Below the pieces are notes generated by a model, which did no database searches, was not told the origin of the DNA, and was given only the letters and a program-made list of their open reading frames with translations. The translations under genes were made by a program, and so were the position numbers. A stretch of DNA of 64,000 nt from CAUTYU01 sp963545205 (GTDB taxonomy: Bacteria; Desulfobacterota; Desulfovibrionia; Desulfovibrionales; Desulfomicrobiaceae), in contig CAUUHW010000004.1 of NCBI GenBank assembly GCA_963545205.1, positions 124,001 through 188,000 of the forward strand, given 5' to 3'. This document shows positions 36,273 to 44,016 of this stretch, piece by piece (positions within the stretch are counted from its first letter, which is position 1; each line of letters opens with the position of its first letter).

Positions 36273-36476
36273 AGCTAATTGTATCATTTTGGGTTCGAGG
36301 TTACTCCAGCCAGGCCGGTCTTCAAAAATTATGAATCCGGTTGGATTGCTGGGAAGCAACAGTTGCCAAAAATGCAGTCCTTGAGTAGAAAATAGCTTGT
36401 CGTGCATGTGAAACAACTCATTTCAGTTTTTACCAGACTCCGTTTTCAGTTGGATCTGAAATGGATAGAGATATGA

Positions 36477-37052
36477 ATGAATATTTTTAACACCTTGAGA
36501 CGATATCCTGCTGTCTGTTTTATCGTCTTGGTTTTCTTTTCTTCTCCAATCCCGGTCTGCGCGCAGTCCATTATCCCTAAAAACCTTGTGATTGACAATA
36601 GAAATGGAATCGTGACCCTGCACTTTGACCTGGATATTCAAAACAAAAAACAGATAGAAACGGCTTTAATGAAAGGAGAAAATCTGCACCTCATCTTAAC
36701 CGCCTCTTTGTATGAAAAAAAATTTTTTTTCTGGAATTCCTCTGTGAGCAGCAAAAAAATAATATGGCAACTAAGCAGCAATCCGGTCACCCGGCAGTTA
36801 ACGATTCGCCAGGATTTGACCTCAACAGTCCTTGCGCCCAAAGATTTCTGGAACACATTGAACAGGCAGATGGAAAAATTAAAAATTCCTTTTATTGACT
36901 GGGGCAGACTCGGCTCTCTCCCTGAACAATACTCTGTTGTGCTGGAAATAAAACTTGGCAGAGATCTGCCAAATTGGGTAAAGATTGTGGAGGCATTCTG
37001 GCAAGACGGTCTGGAACAAAATATTCGTTATGAAATGGCCCTTAACAACTGA
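36477..37052 (+). CDS. DUF4390-domain exported protein
   Basis: The 191-residue protein has a signal peptide (CFIVLVFFSSPIPVCAQS). A beta-rich domain follows, with VTLHFDLDIQNKKQIETAL, NPVTRQLTIRQD and FIDWGRLGSLPEQYSVVLEIKL, matching DUF4390. Such proteins are commonly encoded beside NtrY-like sensor kinases. Here that neighbour (next entry) is broken, while this gene is intact. Function unknown. Confidence 0.75.
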   Translation: MNIFNTLRRYPAVCFIVLVFFSSPIPVCAQSIIPKNLVIDNRNGIVTLHFDLDIQNKKQIETALMKGENLHLILTASLYEKKFFFWNSSVSSKKIIWQLSSNPVTRQLTIRQDLTSTVLAPKDFWNTLNRQMEKLKIPFIDWGRLGSLPEQYSVVLEIKLGRDLPNWVKIVEAFWQDGLEQNIRYEMALNN

Positions 37053-37080
37053 TACCGCCCGTTGATTGTATCTGGCGAAT

Positions 37081-38011
37081 ATGATGAAAAAACTTTTGGA
37101 ACTGCTTCTGTTTTTTTCCCTGCTCATAAGCCTTTTTCTGGCCTTTATCTGTTTTTCCCGGATAAGCGGGATTTGGTCTGTTACAGGAACAGCTTTTTTT
37201 CTTGCGTTGGCCTCATTGGCCGGGGGGAAACTTTTTCGCTGTTTTTTCAGGCACCGGAAAAAACAGCATATTTGACTCAGCGCCTGATTGAATATGATCG
37301 TCTGGCAACTACGGGTAGAATGGCAGCGGGATTGCCCATGAACTAAACAGTCCGCTGGCCGCCATACAGCAAAACTGCGGCTGGATGTCTGTTCTTGTTG
37401 AAGATGAACTGGCTGGCAGACAGTGCATTTTTGGGAATTAAAAAACGCCCTGGCAAAAACAAACAGCCAAGTCGGCAGGGCGCAGGCCACTGTCCGCAAT
37501 GTGCTTGGCTGTGTCCGTAATATGCCGCCGGACATGCAACCAGCAGATCTGAATGCTCTGTTAAAAGGAACAATTGCCTTTCTGGAACCGGCTTTCAAGC
37601 AAAATGATATCGAGTGTCTTTGCTCTTTTCATCAACCTTTGCCTCTGGTGTTTACACATGCAGAGACATTGCAGCAGATTTTGGTCAATATTCTGGCCAA
37701 TGCCATTGATGCCATGTCCGGTGGAGGCAGGGTTGAGATTGTGACTTCCGCTCAAAAAGACCAGGCCTGGATACAAATTACTGATAATGGCCCTGGCATT
37801 AACCCTGAGCAACAAAAACACATTTTTGAACCTTTTGTTACCTCAAAAAATGAGAAAAAGGGAACAGGGGCTCGGACTCTGGATTTGCAGCCAGCTTACA
37901 GAAAAAATACACGGAACAATTTTGTTACAAAAAAGTGACCCGACAGGAACGACTTTTGTTGTGACCATACCGCTTGCAAATCAGGACCGAGCTTCCCATT
38001 TCCTAGGTTGA
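37081..38011 (+). pseudogene. Sensor histidine kinase, frameshifted
   Basis: Several frames together rebuild a small membrane kinase. It begins MMKKLLELLLFFSLLISLFL with two helices, breaks near 37275, then reads EYDRLATTGRMAAG. A frameshift near 37330 moves to IAHELNSPLAAIQQNCGW, the phospho-acceptor H-box. A further shift near 37430 leads to the ATPase with the N-box NILANAIDAMSGGG and G1 box DNGPGI, and another near 37860 leads to QGLGLWICSQLTEK and FVVTIPLA. At least four shifts disable it. Its end overlaps the copper-chaperone-like gene on the other strand by nine bases. Confidence 0.88.
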
Positions 38012-38215
38012 AAAAAAATCAGACACTTCAAAGCCAATCAGGACAATGGCGTTTTTGATGGTCTGCTCGTCCAGATTTTTGCTGTTTTCAAAACTGGCCT
38101 GTCCGCGTTCAAGGTCAACATTGATCTTTTGAAGTCCGTTGAGTTTTTCTAAGGCCTCTGTTACGGCTTGTACACAGTGCTGACAGGACATACCCTTGAT
38201 CTGAATTGTTTGCAT
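38003..38215 (-). CDS. Heavy-metal-associated (HMA) domain protein, CopZ-like
   Basis: The 70-residue product from ATG 38215 (GAGGAAAAA upstream; the open frame to 38248 lacks a site) is a single ferredoxin-like HMA domain. The metal-binding MSCQHC motif has Cys11 and Cys14. These small proteins carry Cu(I) to P-type ATPases or other targets. No ATPase gene is adjacent. Confidence 0.9.
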   Translation of the reverse strand: MQTIQIKGMSCQHCVQAVTEALEKLNGLQKINVDLERGQASFENSKNLDEQTIKNAIVLIGFEVSDFFST

Positions 38216-38329
38216 TTGTTTTTTTCCTCTGGTTAGATGGTTGGTCAAGCTGAAGAAATAGGTGGAAAAGCCATGTTTGTCAAAAACAGGCCGGATTTTT
38301 TCAATCTTTTTGTTTTGGTAAGGTGAAAA

Positions 38330-39256
38330 ATGATCTATTCAAGTATCCTTGATCTTATTGGCAACACGCCGCTTTTGCGTCTTCACGCCCTTCATCAGGC
38401 CGGAATGGCAGAGGTTGTGGTCAAACTGGAAAATCTGAACCCGTGTTCTTCAATCAAGGACCGGATTGGCTTGGGCCTCATTGAAGACGCGGAACAAAAA
38501 AAATTGATTGCTCCAGGCGCGACAATCATTGAACCAACAAGCGGGAACACCGGAATCGGCCTGGCACTGGCCTGTTCGTTAAAGGGGTATCAACTTGTTC
38601 TGGTCATGCCGGAAAACATGAGCCAGGAACGCCAGACCCTGCTAAAAGGTTTTGGAGTACAGATTGTTTTGACTCCGGCGGAAGAAGGCATGGGTGGAGC
38701 TGTAAAAAAAGCAAAAGACCTGCATACAAAAATGCCGGGCTCTTTTTTTCCTGACCAGTTTTCAAATCCGGCGAATCCCGCTACACACAAAAATTCCACA
38801 GCTCAGGAAATCTGGCAGGAAACGCACGGCAAAGTTGATATTTTTGTGGCCGGAGTCGGTTCTGGCGGCACGCTGGCCGGAACCGGCGCAGGGCTCAGGG
38901 CCCATAATCCGGATATACAGCTTATCGCGGTTGAGCCAGCTTCCTCGGCTGTTTTATCGGGGCAAAAGGCCGGTTCACATCAGATTCAGGGTATCGGCCC
39001 TGGTTTTATCCCTCAAACCCTTGACCTTGACGCGATTGATGAGGTTGTGCGGGTTCACAATCAGGACGCCCTTCAAACAGCCAGAAACCTGCTGCTGAAA
39101 GAAGGAATCTTATGCGGGATTTCTTCGGGAGCCAATGTCTGGGCCGCTTTACAACTTGCGGCGCGGGAAAAAAACAAGGGAAAGATGATTGTAACTGTCA
39201 TCTGCGACACAGGAGAACGCTACTTGTCAACCCCGCTTTTTCAGGACGCTGTATGA
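38330..39256 (+). CDS. cysK: Cysteine synthase A (O-acetylserine sulfhydrylase)
   Basis: The PLP enzyme combines O-acetylserine with sulfide to form cysteine. The 308-residue protein has Lys43 in NPCSSIKDRIG (Schiff base), the substrate loop EPTSGNTGIGLA and the phosphate-binding AGVGSGGTLAGTG. FANP-like QFSNPANPATH and LKEGILCGISSGANV are also present. It lies seven bases before cysE, so the two steps from serine to cysteine form one operon. Confidence 0.96.
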   Translation: MIYSSILDLIGNTPLLRLHALHQAGMAEVVVKLENLNPCSSIKDRIGLGLIEDAEQKKLIAPGATIIEPTSGNTGIGLALACSLKGYQLVLVMPENMSQERQTLLKGFGVQIVLTPAEEGMGGAVKKAKDLHTKMPGSFFPDQFSNPANPATHKNSTAQEIWQETHGKVDIFVAGVGSGGTLAGTGAGLRAHNPDIQLIAVEPASSAVLSGQKAGSHQIQGIGPGFIPQTLDLDAIDEVVRVHNQDALQTARNLLLKEGILCGISSGANVWAALQLAAREKNKGKMIVTVICDTGERYLSTPLFQDAV

Positions 39257-39263
39257 GGAAAAA

Positions 39264-40139
39264 ATGACACAAAAAATCCTTTCATTTGATGAAGTGGTCG
39301 ACACGCTTTGTCAGCCTGAATCATACCAGGCTGTTTTTCACCCTACAGGCACGAACCGTTTAATGCCGTCAGTGGCTGTTCTTGAAGAGGTAGTCAGCCG
39401 GCTCAAGGCGGTTTTGTTTCCCGGTTATTTTGGCAAATCGGATATCTCCGCTGCAACCATGCGCTATCAGATCGGTTCCAGTCTGGATACTGTTCAGCAT
39501 TTGCTGACAGAACAGGTTGAAAGGGGCGGGTGCTTTTTTGATAACAGTCCTGATTGCTCCGGCAAAGCCCAAGAAGTGGTCAAACAATTTCTTTCCTGTT
39601 TGCCAGATATCCGGTCCTTGCTGACAACTGATGTTGAGGCGGCCTTTGAAGGCGATCCGGCTTCCAAAACTCCTGGAGAGGCCATCTTTTGCTATCCAAG
39701 TATTGTCGCTCTTTGTCATTACCGCATTGCCCACGCTCTGCATAAGCTCAAAGTGAATCTGATTCCGCGTATAATCTGCGAGATGGCCCATTCCCAGACC
39801 GGGATTGACATTCACCCGGGCGCGGAAATCGGCGAATATTTTTTTATTGACCACGGTACAGGAACGGTTATCGGCGAAACCTGCGTTATTGGCCGGCATG
39901 TCCGTTTGTATCAGGGTGTGACCCTTGGAGCCAAAAGTTTTCCCAAAGACGAAGACGGGCAGTTAATCAAAGGGATTGCCCGTCACCCCATTGTTGAAGA
40001 CCATGTCATTATCTATTCAGGAGCAACGGTTCTTGGACGGATAACTATTGGTCAAGGAGCTGTTATTGGCGGCAATGTCTGGATAACAGAAGATGTTCCA
40101 GCCGGAGCGCGTATCTCACAGGCCGGCGGAAAAATATAA
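39264..40139 (+). CDS. cysE: Serine O-acetyltransferase
   Basis: The 291-residue enzyme makes O-acetylserine from serine and acetyl-CoA. The C-terminal left-handed beta-helix has hexapeptide repeats (IDIHPGAEIGEYFFIDHG, TGTVIGETCVIGRHVRLYQG, VTLGAKSF, AVIGGNVWI). The N-terminal helical domain is of the longer EpsC-like type. GAGGAAAAA precedes the ATG. Confidence 0.94.
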   Translation: MTQKILSFDEVVDTLCQPESYQAVFHPTGTNRLMPSVAVLEEVVSRLKAVLFPGYFGKSDISAATMRYQIGSSLDTVQHLLTEQVERGGCFFDNSPDCSGKAQEVVKQFLSCLPDIRSLLTTDVEAAFEGDPASKTPGEAIFCYPSIVALCHYRIAHALHKLKVNLIPRIICEMAHSQTGIDIHPGAEIGEYFFIDHGTGTVIGETCVIGRHVRLYQGVTLGAKSFPKDEDGQLIKGIARHPIVEDHVIIYSGATVLGRITIGQGAVIGGNVWITEDVPAGARISQAGGKI

Positions 40140-40153
40140 AAAGGAGCAAAAAA

Positions 40154-41599
40154 ATGGAGCTTAAAAACAGACGGCTGTTCAGGCAGCAGTGTTTCATAAA
40201 TGGTCAGTGGACAAGCGCGGAAGACGGACGCACCTTTCCCGTTTATAATCCCGCGAACGGAAAGGAGCTGGGCAGTGCGCCGCTCTTGTCTCAGGCACAG
40301 ACAGCGCAGGCCATTGAAGCGGCCCGTCTGGCCTGGCCCATATGGAAAGCCTTGTCTCCTGCAGATCGGGCAACGATTTTACACCGCTGGCATGACTGTA
40401 TTCTTGAAAATACGGACGATCTGGCCAAGATTATGACCCTGGAGCAGGGTAAGCCTCTGGCTGAAGCTAAAGGCGAAATCGCCAACGCCCTTGGCTATAT
40501 CACCTGGTTTGCCGAAGAAGCCCGCCGCGCGTATGGCGAAGTTATTCCGCCGTCCGCTTCCGGCAAGCAACCGCTGACCATTCGCCAGCCCATAGGGGTA
40601 ACCGCGGCTATCACCCCCTGGAACTTTCCTTTTGGCATGATTGTCCGCAAGGCATCTCCGGCTCTTGCTGCGGGCTGCCCCATGGTTATCAAGCCGGCCA
40701 CGAAAACACCGTATTCGGCTTTGGCCCTAGCCGAACTTGCAGATCAGGCCGGCATTCCCGCCGGAGTGTTCAGTGTCGTAACCGGAGAGGCAAGCGTGGT
40801 TGGAGCGGAAATCTGCGCCAACCCGACAGTGCGGAAACTGTCGTTTACCGGTTCTACAGCAGTGGGTAAAAAGCTGATTGCTGCCTGCGCGCCGACTGTT
40901 AAAAAACTCTCCCTGGAACTGGGCGGAAACGCGCCGCTTATTGTGTGTGCTGACGCAGACCTTGATTTGGCTGTGGCAGGCGCGCTGGGGTGTAAATTTC
41001 GTAATTCCGGCCAGACCTGTATCTGTGTCAACCGGATTCTTGTGTACCGCGGTATTCATGATGAATTTGTTGAAAAACTGAAAGAACAGGCGCAGAAAAT
41101 AGTGCTCGGAGACGGCCTGCAGGCAGGAGTGACCCAGGGCCCGATGATTAACAATGAAGCGCACGCAAACATGCAGGAGCTGGTTGATGACGCGCTGGCA
41201 AAAGGCGCGAAAGTCGTTCTTGGTGGCAAGGCCGGAGAAGGGCTTTTTTATCCACCCACAATCCTGACCGAAGTAACGCCGGAAATGCGGGTCTTTCGGG
41301 AAGAAATTTTTGGCCCGATTGCGCCGATTGTTTCGTTTGAAAATGAAGAAGAGGCCGTTACTTTGGCCAATGACACCCAGTACGGCTTGGCATCTTATGT
41401 TTTTACCCGCAACCTGAAAAGTTTCTACCGTATATCCACCGCACTTGAATTTGGAATGGTCGGAGTCAATGAAGTGACCCTGGCTTCAAATGAAGTTCCC
41501 TTTGGCGGAGTGAAAGAAAGCGGCATCGGCCGGGAAGGCGGCTGGCAAGGTCTGGAAGGGTACCTGGAAACAAAATATATTTTGTTGGGAGGACTGTAA
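40154..41599 (+). CDS. gabD: NAD(P)-dependent aldehyde dehydrogenase, succinate-semialdehyde type
   Basis: The 481-residue protein has the ALDH fold: ITPWNFPFGMIVRKASPALAAG, the catalytic Glu in LELGGNAPLIV, and the catalytic Cys in FRNSGQTCICVNRI. EIFGPIAPI and VGVNEVTLASNEVPFGGVKESG follow. FINGQWTSAEDGRTFPVYNPANG and the CIC motif are typical of GabD. It oxidises succinate semialdehyde or a similar aldehyde. It begins 14 bases after cysE (AAAGGAG site); the link to cysteine synthesis is not obvious. Confidence 0.88.
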   Translation: MELKNRRLFRQQCFINGQWTSAEDGRTFPVYNPANGKELGSAPLLSQAQTAQAIEAARLAWPIWKALSPADRATILHRWHDCILENTDDLAKIMTLEQGKPLAEAKGEIANALGYITWFAEEARRAYGEVIPPSASGKQPLTIRQPIGVTAAITPWNFPFGMIVRKASPALAAGCPMVIKPATKTPYSALALAELADQAGIPAGVFSVVTGEASVVGAEICANPTVRKLSFTGSTAVGKKLIAACAPTVKKLSLELGGNAPLIVCADADLDLAVAGALGCKFRNSGQTCICVNRILVYRGIHDEFVEKLKEQAQKIVLGDGLQAGVTQGPMINNEAHANMQELVDDALAKGAKVVLGGKAGEGLFYPPTILTEVTPEMRVFREEIFGPIAPIVSFENEEEAVTLANDTQYGLASYVFTRNLKSFYRISTALEFGMVGVNEVTLASNEVPFGGVKESGIGREGGWQGLEGYLETKYILLGGL

Positions 41600-41612
41600 C
41601 ACCAGAATTTCT

Positions 41613-42755
41613 TTACTTTTTTCCTGTTGGAGAAGTGAAAAGAGGAAGCAGGTAGCCATATCCTTTTTCCTCCAGTTCTTCCTTGGGAATAAAACGCAGG
41701 GCGGCTCCGTTGATACAATAACGCAGGCCGCCCGTTTTTTCAGGGCCGTCATTAAAAACATGCCCCAGATGAGCGTCACCAAGTTGACTGCGGACTTCAG
41801 TTCGTTTCATGCCCAGACTCTGGTCATCGTGTTCACGCAGCAACGTGCTGTCAATGGGTTTGGAAAAACTTGGCCAGCCACAGCCCGCGTCAAATTTATC
41901 CCTGGATGAAAAAAGCGGCTGTCCCGTAGTGATGTCAACATATATTCCCTCGTCAAAATTTTTATCATACGGGCTGGAAAAAGGATATTCCGTGTCTGCG
42001 CGTTGGGTGACATTGTAGGAGATTTCGGGCAAAGACCGAAGTTCTTTTTCTGAAAGCTTGCGGTACTCTAATCTCCACAGCTCACTTCCCGGCATACCGC
42101 CGACCAGCTTCGCGTCTTTGGCAGGCAAAGAAGAAAAAGAGACATGACAGTAAGCGCCGGGAATTTTATCCAGATAGTTTTGGTGATAGTCTTCTGCAGC
42201 AAAAATGTTTTCAAGCGCTTTGACTTCAAGGGCGAGCGGGCTGGAGTATCTTTTTTGCAGCGCACTCAAACCGCCCATGATAACAGGGCGATCAGCCTTA
42301 TCAAGATAATAAACCCCACTGCGATACTGGGTGCCGACATCATTTCCCTGACGATTTTTTTGTGTGGGATCAATGGTTTTGAAAAAATAAAAGAGCAGAT
42401 GAGCAAGGTCTATACGCTCGGGATTATATTCCACAAAAACAGCCTCGGCATGGCCGGTTCGGCCTGAACAGACCTGCTGATAAGAGGGCTTGGTGGGTTG
42501 ACCGTTGGCGTACACAACAACAGAACGGACAACCCCCGGAAGTTGATTCAGGTAGGCCTGGGTTCCCCAAAAACATCCGCCGGCCAGAACAATGCTGCGG
42601 TTACCCGTTTTTATTTTTGTTACATTATCACTGTCGACAGGCATGATTTCCCCCGAATGGGCTGATATCGTAAAGAGGAGCACAAGAGGCATAACACACA
42701 AAAAAAATGTTGCCCGCTTGATGATTTTGTTTTTTTGAAAAATTTTTCTTTTCAT
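41613..42755 (-). CDS. msrAB: Exported methionine sulfoxide reductase MsrA-MsrB fusion
   Basis: The 380-residue protein opens with a signal sequence (FFLCVMPLVLLFTISAHSGE). The MsrA domain has catalytic Cys61 in LAGGCFWGTQAYL and the GTQYRSGVYYL segment. The MsrB domain has CGWPSFSKPID, HLGHVFNDGP and catalytic Cys347 in LRYCINGAALRF. Together they reduce both S and R methionine sulfoxide, here in the periplasm. AAGGAAAG precedes the ATG. Confidence 0.94.
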   Translation of the reverse strand: MKRKIFQKNKIIKRATFFLCVMPLVLLFTISAHSGEIMPVDSDNVTKIKTGNRSIVLAGGCFWGTQAYLNQLPGVVRSVVVYANGQPTKPSYQQVCSGRTGHAEAVFVEYNPERIDLAHLLFYFFKTIDPTQKNRQGNDVGTQYRSGVYYLDKADRPVIMGGLSALQKRYSSPLALEVKALENIFAAEDYHQNYLDKIPGAYCHVSFSSLPAKDAKLVGGMPGSELWRLEYRKLSEKELRSLPEISYNVTQRADTEYPFSSPYDKNFDEGIYVDITTGQPLFSSRDKFDAGCGWPSFSKPIDSTLLREHDDQSLGMKRTEVRSQLGDAHLGHVFNDGPEKTGGLRYCINGAALRFIPKEELEEKGYGYLLPLFTSPTGKK

Positions 42756-42783
42756 ACTTTCCTTTTTGGTTGTATTTTAAGAT

Positions 42784-43077
42784 TTGAAGATTCATACACA
42801 AAAAAATATTTTTTTCAAGCAGACAGAATCAGATTCTGACACAACAGATGCCAGAAAAAATCCCTTACAGGCTGAAGAAGCGTGAGAACTGATTGGGCGT
42901 TTTTCAAAGATACAGGTCGCTAACGGCAAAAAAATACTTACTTTCACGCCAGATGCCAGGAACAAGGAAGAAATTCTGAAACATTGTCTTGGCCGAACCG
43001 GAAACTTACGAGCTCCGGCCGTGGACATGGGAAGCGCACTTTACGTGGGATACAACGAAGAAATATACCGCAATTAA
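42784..43077 (+). pseudogene. ArsC/Spx-like glutaredoxin-fold protein, truncated with nonsense TGA
   Basis: The open frame from about 42784 reads DTTDARKNPLQAEEA, a TGA at 42883-42885, then ELIGRFSKIQVANGKK and ILTFTPDARNKEEILKHCL. It ends GRTGNLRAPAVDMGSALYVG and YNEEIYRN at TAA 43075-43077. GRxGxLRAP and VGYNEEIY are hallmarks of the ArsC/Spx-like family. The TGA stands where tryptophan is expected (EAWEL). The N-terminal thioredoxin-like strand with the catalytic cysteine is absent. Confidence 0.75.
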
Positions 43078-43304
43078 CTTCTGCTGGTCTGTTTCGGATT
43101 TTCCTGTTCTTCCAGCTTGTCCCGAAAACTGACACCCGCGTCATTGGGACACCACCAGTTTTCACCATCGCCCTGAATGGCTTTTATTTCGTTTGCTTCA
43201 AGTGCTTTTGCTGTTTGCCCGTCAAGCTCCTTAAAGCGTTTTCCCTCCAGTTTGGGCAGATGATTTTCATCAAGAGCCGGAATTGTATTCTGTCTTTCTG
43301 CCAT
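43074..43304 (-). CDS. Small hypothetical protein
   Basis: From ATG 43304, with a strong AGGAGGAAGG upstream, a 76-residue charged cytoplasmic protein is read (MAERQNTIPALDENHLPKLE, then GENWWCPNDAGVSFRDKLEE). I do not recognise it. The open frame extends to 43496, but without a ribosome site and through sequence overlapping the next gene. Confidence 0.65.
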   Translation of the reverse strand: MAERQNTIPALDENHLPKLEGKRFKELDGQTAKALEANEIKAIQGDGENWWCPNDAGVSFRDKLEEQENPKQTSRS

Positions 43305-43329
43305 TTGGACCTTCCTCCTGAACAGACAA

Positions 43330-43893
43330 TTAAAAAAGGTAATGAAAGTGTTCCATGACCTCTGTTGTATGTATGAGAATCTGTTGGGCGCACTTTTCCA
43401 GCTGAGATGAATCAACAATACCAATGGTATTATCAAGAAAATAGGGAATAGTTTCTTCTGACTCACTGAACAGCCAGCTAAAAACATAAACAGCACTCAG
43501 CCCTGGACGTCCGGGAAATTCATTTAATGTGTTCACACGTAAAAGAATTCTTTTTTCTTTTTTGGTGGCAGGAACAAAAAAAGAACTTTTGTTAAAGTTT
43601 TCCTTTAACAAAAAGACCAGCTTTTGACCAATCGGGTCTGTTCCATGCGCTTCAATGGCCAATGGATAAGAAATGTTCACTTTCTTTTCACCAGCAGCCT
43701 GTTCCTTTTGTGTTGTCGGCAGAGCAGGCGAAGTTTTTGCTGTTCCCTCTGCTGCAATTTTTTGCATCTGTTCCTGCAGCAGAGCAGATTCCATCTGTCC
43801 CATTTCAGAGACCTCGCCAGTCTTGGCAGCCATGATATTTCCCGAAAAAAGAAATAAGATAAAAACAAGATAACCAATCAGGTAACGAGACAT
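43330..43893 (-). CDS. Exported protein of unknown function
   Basis: The 187-residue product has a signal peptide (LIGYLVFILFLFSGNIMAA), a Gln/Ala-rich linker and a C-terminal domain. That domain contains LAIEAHGTDPIGQKLVFLL and IPYFLDNTIGIVDSSQ. It was not recognised. It stands 25 bases upstream of the 76-residue gene and probably shares its transcript. Confidence 0.7.
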   Translation of the reverse strand: MSRYLIGYLVFILFLFSGNIMAAKTGEVSEMGQMESALLQEQMQKIAAEGTAKTSPALPTTQKEQAAGEKKVNISYPLAIEAHGTDPIGQKLVFLLKENFNKSSFFVPATKKEKRILLRVNTLNEFPGRPGLSAVYVFSWLFSESEETIPYFLDNTIGIVDSSQLEKCAQQILIHTTEVMEHFHYLF

Positions 43894-44016
43894 ATTTTCT
43901 CCTTGCCAAAGGCAGATTCCTCACAACTTCATTTAAAAAAACAATGTCTAAAAAATGTTATACCAGGTTGCAAGGAGTGTAAAACAGAAAAAAGGTCAAG
44001 ATTGGCATCACATGAG

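Noticed and set aside
42883..42885. Selenocysteine or UGA-as-Trp recoding in the ArsC-like ORF
   Set aside because: TGG is used for Trp in all intact genes, TGA ends many genes, and the catalytic N-terminus is missing, so a nonsense mutation is simpler.
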